Shown here in pieces: positions 34,548-46,940 of a stretch of DNA of 64,000 bases. The DNA lies in assembly GCA_022496205.1 (NCBI GenBank), contig WTXD01000040.1, forward strand, positions 184,303 through 248,302, read 5' to 3'. Below the pieces are notes generated by a model, which saw only the letters and a list, made by a program, of their open reading frames with translations, did no database searches and was not told the origin of the DNA. A program made the position numbers and the translations under genes. The DNA is from Gloeopeniophorella convolvens (Eukaryota; Basidiomycota; Agaricomycetes; Russulales). Numbering within the stretch: the first letter of the stretch is position 1; the number at the start of each line of letters is the position of its first letter.

Positions 34548-36503
34548 ATGACTGCCGTAAACGCTGAACTGAGTAACGCAGTAGACACGTCAGCCACCGG
34601 GGCGTCTCCATATGTACATGCGCAGAACCACTCGACCATTTCAGTGCACAAGACGATACATGCTAAGGACGACATCGAGCTTGCGGAGTTGGGTGCTCAG
34701 ACGCCAACGCAAGAGCGTGTAGCAGCTGCTCTGAGTGTGGCCGACGCAAAAGCAGTCGGGAGTTTTGGGCTTCTAGCGAAGGTTCAATTTATGTCTCTCT
34801 GCTGGGCCCTTTTCCTTGCTGGATGGAATGACGGCACTACGGGTCCTTTGCTTCCTCGGATTCAGAACGTCTACCACGTACTGTCGTCATCTGTAGCTGT
34901 GGTACAAAGATAGTCAACAATGCTTTAGGTTGGCTTTGCTCTTGTCTCTGTTATATTTGTATCAAACTGTATCGTACGCCGAGAACGTTCTATATTTGTG
35001 AGGCATCACTGTTGACGCTACCGTGACCTTCTAGGGATTCGTCAGTGGTTCCATTTCAAATATCGTACTGACCGACAGACTGGGCTTTGGAAAAGTGCGA
35101 GATTATTCCACCAGTTCCTTATTCAGTAATGACTGATTCTTGCAGGTCATTGTCATAGGGTCTGTTGCGCAGGTCGTCGCATACTGCATCCAGGCGGCCG
35201 GACCACCATTTCCACTCTTTGCAATCGCATATGCTATCAATGGATTCGGTATCTCTCTGCAAGATGCCCAAGCCAATGGCTACGTCGCGAGTTATAAAGA
35301 CAACGCTGCAGCGAAGATGGGATTCCTGCACGCTGCATATGGTTCGTCTACTCGTGCCTGTGGCTCACTCAATGCTGTTTGCTGAGTTAGCCTCATCCAG
35401 GCGCTGGTGCACTAGCAGCTCCATTGGTCGCAACACAGTTTGCACAGATACACAGATGGTCTTTCCACTACCTTTGCTCACTCGGAGTCGCGATCTTGAA
35501 CACGATCCTACTCGTTTGTGTTTTCAGGTTCAAGACCCAAGACGGTAAGCAGGATCACGTCATGAACTCCCACTGTATGTCTAATCCCGAGCGTTGTGTG
35601 ATCTAGAGTGTCTCGCCCAGATCGGTCAAGCCGCAGAGGAGGTAACAGACGAAGGCAGCAAGTATAAGCAAATGTTTAAGCTCAAGGCCCTCCATCTTCT
35701 CGCATTTTTCATTCTGGTCTACGTCGGCGTTGAAGTCACTATCGGTGGTTCGCCTCTTGCTTTGCTATTCCTTGTCCAGAAGGTTCACATTATCGATGTA
35801 GGTTGGATCGTCACATTCATCATACAGGTTCGTGGCGGAGGCCCATCATCCGGTTACATATCCGCTGGATTCTTCGGAGGTAAGCGCAGCACCCTAGTTG
35901 CCATCGCTCAAGGTACTGACACACAGACAAGGGTTAACGGCAGGAAGAATAGCTCTTTTATGGGTTAACCAGAAGGTATCCTGCTTAGAGTGCCGTCCGC
36001 CATTACGGCGTGCTTATCAAGTTTCCTCGCAGATTGGCGAGCGGCTTGCGATATTTGTTTATATCGTCCTTGCCATCGGGTTTGTTCATTTCTTGGTCAC
36101 GCCGGCCTGCATTCGCTGATGATCCTCTTCTAGCCTCGAGCTCATCGTCTGGCTTGTGCCATCCCTCATTGGCGGCGCCGTGGCCGTCTCACTCGTCGGC
36201 GTCCTGCTCGGCCCAATATACCCAATCGTTATGAACGAGTCGGGACGCATCCTCCCGCGTTGGCTTCTCACAGGCTGCATCGGTTGGATTGCAGGGTTTG
36301 GGCAGACTGGATCCGCCGCGCTGCCATTCATGACTGGTGCAATCGCAAGCAAAGCCGGGATTAAGAGTCTGCAACCACTGTGAGTCACGTTTGTAATTGA
36401 GACTGCGACGTCTGCTGATCCTGTAGATAGTCTGGTTTCAATGATGGGGTTGCTCGTTGTGCTGTGGGCATGCGTGCCGAAGGGACACCAGCGCAAGGAC
36501 TGA
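34548..36503 (+). CDS. MFS transporter, paralogue 3
   Basis: Third member of the MFS family found at 5-10 kb, here on the plus strand and about 25 kb away. The polar N-terminal tail [13 protein letters not shown] is followed by [32 protein letters not shown], then [131 protein letters not shown] and [27 protein letters not shown]. The last exon, after an intron GTGAGT..GATAG, ends [11 protein letters not shown] at 36501-36503, parallel to the other two copies. Intron positions match paralogue 1 where compared. Substrate unknown. Confidence 0.87.
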
Positions 36504-36672
36504 CGACCTGACAGCCAACGCCACTCCTCATTACATTACAAGAGCTACCCCAGCGCTCAAAACAATCACCGAACACGATAGGAGGGCTGCCGCAGCGCGC
36601 AGCCCAGATACCCGGAGTATATCAATAGTATGGATTATGTACGATGCGGAGCCCCAGCTATATGCAATAAAC

Positions 36673-37848
36673 CTATGGGGTGGTGGATGGACTACCCTCT
36701 TCACTCCCCTGCTTACCGTCACTTATCCGAGTCGGGGCCTTTTGCCTGTCCTTGTGGCGCGAGAGTAAGACACCAGCGCAGCGGACGAGTGCGGCTTCCT
36801 CCTCGGCCCAGGCATCTGCACACGCAGCCCACCGGATCTTCATATTTTCGTCGACTAGGTAGACATACCCGATGCGATTATTGGTCATCCCAATCTGCTC
36901 GCGCAGATAGTCCTGGAAAGATGTACGCCGCATGAGCGACGTAACCAGCCAATTAGTTGGGCCACGAGATATACGTACCATGTTCTGCCGCGTGACGAGG
37001 TACCTCGTTTGCAGATTTAATGGCACCTTGGAGCGTAACGAGGAGAGGAAGACATTGACGAGAATCGCCTTGAGCACGTTCTCCTGCAGGTTGATCTGCA
37101 CAAACTGGTACCCGGGGTGCCCGCGAAACCGCTCGTTAACCCGTTTCACGTACGAATTTACGTGCACCTTCAAGCCAGACGGCACGTCAGCACACACACC
37201 CCAGACAGCGCCAGCACTCCCGCGCACCTCGGACATCTGTGTCGTCAGGATGGCGACCACCGACACCTTTCCCGCGCATATGCTCGCTGTATGCTCTTTG
37301 ACGCCGTTGTCCAGGCGGCTGCCAGTGATATTTGGGAAGTACAGTGCTTTCTGCGCACCCACGCCAGCGTCAGCTTATTGGCCCACAGGGAGCAGAGAGA
37401 TACGCACCTCCTCCCGGATGAGCACCTGCGGCGCCATCCAGATCTTCCCCCCGTTTACGCGCATCATATGCAAATCATAGAAATACCCCGTCGACGCTTC
37501 GCGCACGCTGTGCCGAGCGTGAGCGCTAACTTCCAGGCCGCAAATACGAAATACGCACAGATGCCGCCGCTTCTCTAGCTGCTTGTCCTGGTTCAAAAAG
37601 TCAGCCGTCTTCTCTGCAAACGTCCGCTTCTGCGTCGTGGGCAGGTCCGGCACGCCCAACGGCCGTCGCAGCGGCGAGATCGGTGTCTGCTTGTCGGAGG
37701 CGGCCGCGGCACTCTTCGCGCCGGCGTCCTTCGCGCCGACAGCAGTGGCAACTGCGGCAGCGCCCGTCTTTTGCGCGCTATACCATCGCTGCGTGAGGTG
37801 GTGGTAGGTGGGCCGTGGTCTGCAGAGACGGGCAGCGGGGGAGAGCAT
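36673..37848 (-). CDS. ATP10: ATP10, mitochondrial ATP synthase assembly factor
   Basis: Inner-membrane chaperone needed to assemble Fo subunit 6 into ATP synthase. The N-terminus MLSPAARLCRPRPTYHHL is a likely presequence. Following blocks are PISPLRRPLGVPDLPTTQKRTFAEKTADFLNQDKQLEKRRHL, VREASTGYFYDLHMMRVNGGKIWMAP, KALYFPNITGSRL, VSVVAILTTQMSE, HPGYQFVQINLQENVLKAILVNVFL, and the family signature IGMTNNRIGYVYLVDENMKIRWAACADAWAEEE with VRCAGVLLSR. The third-from-last helices match the ATP10 domain. A 61-bp intron after HL uses the acceptor GCACAG to keep VREASTG in frame. The start at 37848 is chosen; an in-frame extension reaching 38214 would overlap the divergent H2A gene and is rejected. Confidence 0.88.
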
Positions 37849-38020
37849 TGCAAGCGCAAGCCGCGCGGGCCAATCGCCACGCGAGTCAGTCAACGGGGGA
37901 AGCACGTGACGTATCCTATATAAGCGAGGACGCGCTAGTTGAAGCACAAGTCGCTCTTGCTCTTCTACCGCTACCATCCCCCCTATATCCTTTGCAAAGG
38001 GTGCATTCGAGTGAACGAAC
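37849..38020. promoter_or_regulatory. ATP10 / H2A divergent promoter with CCAAT, E-box and TATA
   Basis: Only 172 bp separate the starts. In plus orientation there is CCAAT at 37870-37874, a CACGTG E-box at 37903-37908 and TATATAA at 37917-37923, about 100 bp upstream of the H2A ATG. The TATA box points to H2A. Confidence 0.65.
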
Positions 38021-38718
<698 letters not shown>

Positions 38719-39762
38719 TTGTGGCTCGTAGGCCCTTCGTCGCACTTCTTCTCGCGTTGTATCAGCTGTCCTACTGTACTCTAAGTTACCTCTATGTCTC
38801 ATGACGCATGCACATGACTGTTCACCTAGTTTGATGCCATCAGGTTGCGAGTTCAATGTGAGACATCAGTTGGTACGATGTCCGCCCAGTCAGGCGGTCT
38901 TGTTCCTTCAACCGAGTCATCGAGCGACAACAAGTATCTTTTATCATCGTACCTTGCATCTGTCTTGCCTGTGGTAATCAAGTATTTTGGACCGGCCACA
39001 AGGATCCTCGGTAGTGGCCACACCAAACAGCGAGGCAGTTACTCGACGCAATCGTGTACTTTTGCGCGATCCTCTATCCCCATCTAGTCCTCCATGACGT
39101 GAGTAGACCAAGGTGCATCGCCAGACGTAGGTCACGCCCTTCAGGATTAACCACAGCTTCTCGCAGGCCATCCGAGAATCCACGCACTATGGCGAAGGCC
39201 GTCCGTGGTGTCCTTCTGCGTTCGAAGGCTGGGTTCTCAATCTCATTAACTTCGGTGGTGTCTGTGCATATTGCACCGGGCATTCTTCTGGCCAAAGACG
39301 AAGTTGAGGATGATTGACTCGGACCTAGAGAGTTCTTGTGATTCATTTCCAGGAGAACGCTGCAAGAGCCCGATGATCTTAATCGGCACGCCAGTGAGAA
39401 GGGCCTTCCTAATACCTCAGAGACGACTCAAAGCGTCCACGCGGAGTGAGTGGTCCCGTTGCATGTGCACGGCCGCTGTTCAACATTGTCCAGACTCGCA
39501 GAGCAGCTCACTCGCCTCCGGAGAGGATACTTACTTGTGTTTATGTATGCGTGCAACGAGCCATTCTCGAAGGTGTGCAGTGAGTTCAGGGTTCTACTGC
39601 ATCCTTGACTTATGCACCTGCATCTCACCTGCCAACGCACCACATGGCTTGCTTTCACTGTTCATTGAGGGCCAAGAGCTCATCCACCTCGTATTAAGAA
39701 TAACTAGAATGTCCGTGTGAGAACTCTTCCGACTGCAAAGGACACACGACACCAGACATATA
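38719..39762. other. Unresolved region between H2A and the sedolisin gene
   Basis: About 1 kb. Plus-strand segments could form a small membrane protein: MSAQSGGLVPSTESSSDNKYLL (38878), LLDAIVYFCAILYPHLVLHD (about 39040), and AIRESTHYGEGRPWCPSAF (about 39170) can be joined by phase-0 introns. No homologue is recognised and no convincing end is visible, so I do not call a gene. A minus-strand frame across the same area is also open. Confidence 0.35.
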
Positions 39763-42413
39763 TCATGGGAGTGAAAGGAACAATGGCAGAAGCTTGCCGA
39801 AGTTGGGCGTGCCCACACCTTCCATGTTGTGATAAGCAAGCAGAACAACATCACATACGGCGTAAACCGGAACACACCTGTGACAGGATCCCAGCCCTTG
39901 ACACTTTAGGACGGTCAATCAGCAACAACGCGGAGAGTAGATCAATCGTGCTAGGGACGTACGCAGTGAAGCCGTCAGTACCTAAAGAAGCATGTATCAG
40001 TCACCCGAGCTCCATTCAAAGACAATGATGCAACGTACCGCAGCCTGGGTTGTTGCCACTGGTAATGTCGTTGAATGCGTCGGCAAACTTGGTCGAGTAA
40101 ATAGCGGGGTTGATGAACCCTGTAGAGCAGAACAAGGGTACTTAAGTTTTCTTTTTGACGAGCCATAGGTTTGACACCTACCAACAGGGCCCTTTCCGGC
40201 GGCAATGCGCGCGTCGTTGATCATCGCGATCATGGAACCCACGACGGGAGACGAGGCTGATGTTCCAAAGGTGAGCGAGAATTCTCCGTTAACGGCAGTG
40301 ACATAGTTTGCGCTTCCAATTGGTAAGCCAAGTCAGTGTTCAAACGTTCAACGCTAACTTCAGCGAGCTCACCCGTTGGCGGAAAGATCAGGGAAGCCGC
40401 GTGCCTTGAAGATATCAATCAGCTTGATACTCATAAGAACATTCAAGTCGAATACATGCCTTGCCGGAATCGTTGTACTGGGCAGCGCTGTACGGTGGAG
40501 AGTGTGTCTTCAAAAAGCTGGAAACAGCAGCCTGCTGATAAGACGGTATAGGGAAGATATCACTGAATCCTCCGCCGCTGAAGATAACGCGGTCGGATGC
40601 ACTCTCCGGATCATGTACGGTAGATCCAGAGTTGATCTGCGTAGCTCCTACGGCAACAACGTACGGGCATGATGCCGGGAATGCTGGGTTGAACCGGTCC
40701 TCATTGAGACCTCCTCCCGGATCGTTCAATCCTGCGAAGAAAGGTGCATTGGCCCCAACGCCACGGTTCTACTATGGAGAATCACTTACCGGTCGAGTTC
40801 TGGCAGACTCCACCACCCCCCGCAACGCCGCTGTCACCTGAACTGTACAGCACAGTTGTGCCCAACAATCCCAACTTGCCATATTCGTTGCATTGACGGA
40901 CCGCGTACGGATGGGGAGCGGTTCCCTCGTCTTGAAAATAGGAAATGGAGAGAACATGCGGTGGTTTGATAATACCACAAGAAGTACCATTGAAGCCTCC
41001 AGGCTCTGTGTCGGGGTAAATGCCATCCTAAATGGTATCATGGTTATCGAGCCTGCCGTCGGAAGAGCACCACCGCACTGACCTGGTCAGGGTCGTCTCC
41101 ACCCTCGAATGTACAGAAGGAACCATCAAGAGCATCAAGGAAGTTATCGAAGCTAGCACCTGTATGATATCAGTGATACGTTCGACACGGTCACAGAAAC
41201 CATACGAACCTTCGATGAGATCACCAGTCTGAAGCAGAGTGATCGGCTGTGGGTTTGTCAACGTCATGGCGTATTCGAGATCCAAGTCGCTCTCTCCATT
41301 ATCATCGAAGGTTTGATTGGACGTCTGTAGGACGCCTATATAAAGGTACATGCCTGAGCCAAGGGTCAAGCACTTGGATTAAAACCGAAAGCTCACCTCC
41401 GTCAATGGAAACAAGCGTCGGCCTCTTCCCAACCAGCGAAGACGAAAAGTTCCTGAGAGCCGTTCAGTAAATGCGCTGGGTCCGTCTCCACGCCGTACGT
41501 ACTTGAAGAACAGGTCAAGGTCGCCGGCGAGGTACGCTTGCGGCGTAAATTCGACTGATGGTAAAATATCAGTTAATGCAGGGCTTATATTTCTGGGCTC
41601 CTCACCGATGCCGTAGGAGTTCTTGTCTGTAGCCTTTGGCGTGTAGTAGAAGTTATACAACGCACGCAGACAGTCCGGGGTAAGGAATTGATCGCATTCG
41701 TCCAAGGTAGGCTTAGCATTCACTTTGACACCGTTCGTCTTCGGTCCGTTGGCGCCCGAAGGTTGTCCAAGATGGCTCGGGTTGGCACGCTTGCGGAGAC
41801 GCCTCGGGTCCTCAGGAACGCGTGTGTTGAGCTGCACCGTAGGCTTGATCATTTCGACGTGATCGCGAATATGATCGGGGACCGAATACTCGTGACAGCC
41901 TACGTACATGACAATCAGTCGAATGCAATACATGAAGGCGTGACCGCGTCTCACCAAGTTGCTTCGCCCCCGAAGTGTGTTCGTAGACGTGGTACTCTGT
42001 ACCGAGCAGATACTCCACCTCACCTACGGTGGCGTTCACCTCGATCCACCCCTTGCTGGGCAAAACACGGATCCGGTCACCAGCGAATCCAGTGCCAGTC
42101 AGCCATTCCTTGATCGCGGCGACCGTGGAGTCGCTGGGGCGAAGAAGTCGGCCACTCGATCCGGGGTCCAGTGCTGACCGTAGGACAGGGAGTCGGGGTG
42201 TGAGACAGACATGAGGAGCTCGTCGAGCATGTGCAGATTCTGTTGCTTCATGCCGATGCGCAGCGGTAGGGTCTTGTCTGCCTCCAGGCGGCGGACCTTA
42301 GTCCAGCCGACTGGTTCAGCAACCCGCCGCTCGTGGATGGCATGGTCAGCGCGCCGGGAAGGTGTGGCCGACGCCAAGGCGCATACAGCCAAGAGCTGCA
42401 GAAGTGCCCGCAT
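39763..42413 (-). CDS. Secreted sedolisin (S53) tripeptidyl-peptidase-like protease
   Basis: Acid serine-carboxyl protease of the S53 family, secreted, usually feeding on extracellular protein. Signal peptide: MRALLQLLAVCALASATPSRRA. A Pro-kumamolisin-type prodomain follows (KQQNLHMLDELLMSVSHPDSLSYGQHWTPDRVADFF), then the catalytic part: ECDQFLTPDCLRALYNFYYTP, ESDLDLEYAMTL with the Glu and Asp of the triad spaced as in sedolisins, YSSGDSGVAGGGG with the oxyanion Asp, and FGTSASSPVVGSM with the nucleophile Ser. The C-terminus FINPAIYSTKFADAFNDITSGNNPGC, GTDGFTA, GWDPVTGVGTPNFGKLLPLFLSLP, with Ca-binding Asp residues, ends at TGA 39763-39765. More than ten exons. All active-site residues seem intact. 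Confidence 0.88.
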
Positions 42414-43595
42414 GAGAAGCTGGCACGAAGAAGGACCAGAGAGACCAGTAAGAATGGCGCTTGTGTTTGAGGGTTCATGGCGACGAGGGCTTCACTTTAA
42501 GTAGAAACGCAGCACCAGCAAGCGACGCATGGAGCCACGGCAAGCGGCAGATGGCACAGGGCGCACAGGCTAGCACAGGCCGTGTGCACTGGCGATGGAA
42601 ACCAGGGAAGCGAGCAACCGCACCCGACTACTAAGCCTGGTCGTTGTACCAAATTTAAACATTTCCGACGGATGTCGTGCAATTGTGCTTTTCGACCGTC
42701 ACTTGGCCCAATAACAGCTGGAAGAACCTCCGCCATGTGCTCAACGGACAACCCAGCCGCGTTTTGCGAACACCGGTTTGCCCAAGGGGCTCACGGGAAG
42801 GGCACAATAATATCTGCAATGCGGTCAAAGAGTCCGCTCCGGATAAAGGTGGAGTAGACACATCCCCAAGTGGATGATATTGGGGATATTCTCTCAGATC
42901 CTCTCCATGCTGTTTCTGAGTAACCGAGGATCAAGGGAAGCTTCGGAGCAAACAAATGCAATTACGAGCGACTGAATTGATCAAGAGTGTGTTCAAGAAG
43001 AAGGCATAGGAGGCTGAGGCAAATTAATGTACCTCATGGGAGTCTTGACCAAGATGGTCGTGCATGTGGTAGACAAAAGACGCACGAAGGAATGTTACAT
43101 AGTACTGGTGACATCATGGGCCAAGCACGATGCATGAGCGCTTGAGCGCTTGAGCGCCAGACGCATTAAGCCACTGGACGTTGGCGCTGGTCACACGCCT
43201 GGCGAGCCTGCCTCCGCGAGCCCGGAGCTGAGGCCTACAGCGGATCGCATATCGACAGGCCCCTTTTGGACTTTTCGTACACACAGCCGGAGTCTAGCGG
43301 GGATCGGAACTGTCACCACAGCAGCAGAACCGTCCAATCACGGTTGTACGTGTGCCCATCAGCCGAGTCCAGCATATCAAAATGAGTGCGCTTACAGGCG
43401 GACCTTCCATCTTGGGCTGAGCGGGGATCAACCGCCTGTGAGTGTAAACTTTAAGTAAAGAGCCAGGAAGGGGCCTAAGATCATGCGATCCGCTGTAACC
43501 GGAATCGAGTGCCTATTTCTGGCCACCTTTCGCGTAGCTTCGCCCTGTCGCGTCTGCCACTATCCCCTGATATCGACTTCCTTGCACTTGCTGAC
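42414..43595. other. Sedolisin upstream region and left flank of the MITE
   Basis: About 1.2 kb with no supported gene. It includes a threefold GAGCGCTT-type repeat at about 43134-43157. This is where the gene-dense part gives way to the repeat-rich island. Confidence 0.45.
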
Positions 43596-44230
43596 AGGAC
43601 CCCGGCTTATCCCTACCAAGCCCGGATCCAAAGTCCGGACGCCATTACCATATAAGGCAAGTGAGGCCGTGGTAGAGTCCGGACATTTCGACCCTCTCGC
43701 GGCCAGAGGCCAGGGGAAAAGTCCGGACATGGCGTCGTGCGACCCCAACAGGCCATGTCAGAATCCTGACATCGGTGGCTAGGAAAAGGGCGGCGAACCT
43801 AGCTGGCGTTGGCTAGTGGGAGGGATGCCCGCTCGAAAGGCTTCGAAGTTTGGTCCGACAGCTTTGTTGGCCACGCGGCTCGTGCCCAATGTCACGTTGG
43901 GTCACGAGATCATAGATGTGACTAAGGCAGCACACGTTAAGACACCTCATCCTGCACTGAACTGGTTATTGCTCGGTGATTGCATCCAATTTTGGTCTTC
44001 CTGACCCTTATTGGCTGTTCTTTCGAGGTCAGATACCTCAGTCCGGATGGAATTGGCCCCGAAGAGAAGTTTGAGGCCGGATCCAGAGTCCGGACATCGG
44101 GCCGTGGGAAAGTATAGGCCGGAACATAATCCGGACAAAATTGGGGATCTGGAGCAAATTTATCCGGACATCTGCTCCCAAAACTTGTCAGTTTTGGTAC
44201 CCGGCCTTGGTGGGGATAAGCCGGGGTCCT
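43596..44230. mobile_element. hAT-like MITE, 635 bp, with 8-bp target duplication
   Basis: Non-autonomous terminal-inverted-repeat element. The left end (from 43596) and the reverse complement of the right end (from 44230) both begin AGGACCCCGGCTTATCCC and agree in 24 of the first 25 bases. An 8-bp direct repeat TTGCTGAC sits at 43588-43595 and again at 44231-44238, directly outside the ends, the length hAT transposases make. There is no transposase frame. Inside are about seven TCCGGA-containing motifs (mostly GTCCGGAC), on both arms, which may be subterminal binding sites. Superfamily assignment rests on the 8-bp duplication and inverted ends; a P or Merlin-type source is less likely. It sits in intergenic DNA. 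Confidence 0.82.
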
Positions 44231-45224
44231 TTGCTGACCCTTTCTGAGAACAGCCCAAACGAATATGCGCCACGCGCTGCACCGCTTCGTCACTATGACT
44301 CAATGTACCACAGATTGATTGTCATCAATCTGGGTGCAGGAGACTACGACCCAATGTATCCCACTACGCAAGTAGATCCATGAGCCGCCGCGCATACAAT
44401 ACTTTGCTTTCATAGCTCGGTATGCCACCTACCCGTCAACATTTGAGCCCTCGATAATGCATACGAATTTTCTCCACTACTTCCTGTGTATGCTCCATCC
44501 CCATGATACGGTCCAGCTGGACAGAACAGAGAACCCCACCCAGACCAGTCGACCACCCATGAGTCGCTGAAGGGCCAAGCATTGAATCGGCACTATGAGT
44601 CGACGCTGTGTATATCAGCTGTACCAGCCAATCGAATCAATCAAACGCTGTGTTTGGTTTCGTCGCGCTTGACAATAGGTCCGCGATGTCTTCGTGCCCT
44701 CCGGCTGACGCTACCTCCAACTTGGACCTTCGGTACCTCGGTGACCGAAGTGCCTCGCGCACTGATGTCAGCCCTGCGCTCGAGCAGCCTGAGCCTTTGG
44801 ACAATGGACAGTATACGTCCACCACGGGATGCTCAGCATTGTATAGAGACTCGGTCACCAGTCTACCAGGAATTTCAACGGCGCCCTGCCCGGCTATCCT
44901 TGGAGTGAAGTTCGAACCCAAAGGTACTGCCCCGCGTGACCCCATGCGCCCGACTCCGGTGAAGTATTTCCAAACGCGGTCAGCCAAGAACACCGCGAGC
45001 ACACGGCTTCGGTCTGGCATAAGCAATTGAGCGTATATATATATTGCTCACAGTCGGCTTCAAGAGAGCCGCGCCTTTACGCCAGGCCACTCCGGACGCA
45101 TCGCCTATCACCGCGAGGACTCAGCCGTTAATAAATCTGGTAACTTACGCCACGACGACAGGGAGGTAGACGCTGGGCTACTGACAGGACGATGGAAAAC
45201 AGGATATAAGTATACAAGCAGGTG
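44231..45224. other. Unassigned region right of the MITE
   Basis: About 1 kb. Both strands have an open frame around 44610-45030 (for example MSSCPPADATSNLDLRYLGD on plus; LAVFLADRVWKYFTGVG on minus). No domain is seen and neither can be spliced to a convincing neighbour, so neither is called. Confidence 0.35.
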
Positions 45225-46940
45225 TTAGACAAATACACGGGATATCCTTATGATGAGTGGCTGCATGGGATGCAAGACGGACATAACTACATGAGCGAGG
45301 TTGTAAAACACAGCGAAATCGAATGGTTCGCCTCATTCTTTGAGCCTCCAACGGCAATGAATAAGCGACACCCGCCGCCATATGGACCTCCGTTGTTCCA
45401 ACGCATCGTGAGCGGCGGGACGCTCGTTTGGATCACGCTGCATCATCGATTGTAACTTAAGAGTGGGGTAAGGAAACCGGCGTTAGTGTAGTGCTGAGGG
45501 TTCGGGCCAGTTGCGGCGACCTCTCACAAGTCAGTACATACATCGCGAAACAACTGGCGCAAGAGGTTGTCGATGGAGTATACGTCGACCTTGAACGGGT
45601 CATACGGTACCCTGTTGAACAGTTTGGGAGGCCCCTATCGCGCCCGTAGGTGCCCAGGACTAGTCGATTCTGCGATCCCAAAGGGGAATGCGATGAAATC
45701 CCATAGTCGACGGAATAGCACTTGACTTCCACTTGCGACCGAGGAGTTATTGGAGCAATAGTCGTCACATCATGGAGAAACAAATCTCTGACGGGGTGAA
45801 ACCCCGGCGGATACATGGTGGATGCATCCATCAGAATGTTCTTTGGAACGCAATCCCTGGTTGAGATTCAGAGATGTAGTCTTCGCTCAAAAATATTTAC
45901 CTACCTATGTGCAACACCCTTGGAGTGCATGAACACAAGGCCCTGAGAGTAAAGCGAAGCAAGCCCACACTGTCTTGTAACGGCAAAGGCATATAACGTA
46001 GTACTTACTTTAAGAAGCTGGTCGACAGAATCGAGAATTTTGCCAATCGTGAAGAAGGGTAGTGTTGGACTTGTACGTTCTTGATTACTTCGTATTCGTT
46101 TCGTGGCGCGCGCGTGCGGACAAACGCGCGTGCAGTCTGCTTTCGCTATGTTGACTTTACGACCCGGGCCGGCGGCCCGGGGTTTCGACTTGCGCTCTCG
46201 CGCACACTGAGGTCGCACCGCGAGCCTCATATCTTTATTCCCAATGGACCTATTTGGTTGGTACTGTACAGTTGAGTCCGCGGGGGGTCAAGCCACCCTC
46301 CCGAAAATTTCCGTCCCTCAGTTCCGTGTCATTAGAGCGCGCGAGGACTGAGACGGCGAATCTCTTCTATTAGAATCGCCCGCGCGCTCCTATAATATCC
46401 CCGTATTTATTCTACAGGTAGATCATGATCATGATCATCATCCAATATACGCAGAAGCGGCATAACTAGATAGGAGGTCGACTCGTCCGTGGCGTCGACA
46501 AAAGTGTCAAGAATTGGCGCTGGATGGCAAGCAGCATCTTTGAAGGCGCTGAGCGTGAGGGCTATCCGTGATTCCTGGTCGACCTTCTTGATGTACACGA
46601 GCCTTCCATCCGCGATGCGCGTCGCATCAACCAGCAACAGACGAGGCTAGCCTGGAGTATAAGAACCCGCCAGGGAGGGAGGGCTATAGCTTACAGGCAG
46701 CGGCGTGGAGTCTTCTGCGCGTCCCCGATATGTTCCATCGCGCAACCAGGACGGAGTCCAACCGGGGCGCAGTCAAGGACGGTGCATGTACCCTTTCGTT
46801 TCCAAAAATTGCTGGTGGTCCCTCCAAGTTTCCTCATGAGAGAACAGTTCCTGACAAGGGTCACCAGGCCCAAGCATGGAGTCATGCTCCCCTCAGCGGA
46901 CGTGGTGACCATCTTCAAGTGAGATGACGAGGGATCCAAA
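45225..46940 (-). pseudogene. Kinase-like family gene, copy B, broken by stops and an LTR insertion
   Basis: Degenerate member of an Agaricomycete kinase-like family, with its sister copy about 1 kb upstream on the same strand. Conserved pieces read WRDHQQFLETKGYMH, LRPGWTPSW, LLVDATRIADGRLVYIKKV, APILDTFVDATDESTSYLVMPLLRIL, then (past an insertion) PFFTIGKILDSVDQLLK, GLVFMHSKGVAHR, NILMDASTMYPPGFHPVRDLFL, VDYGISSHSPLG, VPYDPFKVDVYSIDNL, YTNAGFLTPLL, MMQRDPNERPAAHDALEQRRS and the end RISRVFV. Defects: TGA at 46773-46775 in a conserved Arg position; a frameshift around 45620-45640 (GRDRGL); a TGA after RWRLKE; and a 354-bp LTR-like insertion at 46063-46416. The plus-strand open frame at 45222-45455 is antisense to its C-terminus. 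Confidence 0.85.
46063..46416. mobile_element. Solo-LTR-like insertion, 354 bp, in kinase copy B
   Basis: The insert starts TGTTGGACTT, ends TTATTCTACA and so has the TG..CA ends of LTR elements. GGTAG is present at 46058-46062 and at 46417-46421, a perfect 5-bp target duplication. Removing the insert and one duplication copy rejoins the kinase frame (HDHDLPFFTIG) without a gap. No coding capacity. It is not the same family as the copia LTR at 57055. Orientation is unclear. Confidence 0.85.

Noticed and set aside
43136..43157. GAGCGCTT repeats as a possible CRISPR or origin signal
   Set aside because: Only three short direct copies with no spacers, in a eukaryotic genome.
45222..45455. Plus-strand open frame that looks like a C-terminal exon (KYTGYPYDEWLHGMQDG)
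   Set aside because: The opposite strand matches the C-terminus of the kinase family (MMQRDPNERPAAHDALEQ, RISRVFV), so this frame is antisense to kinase pseudogene B.
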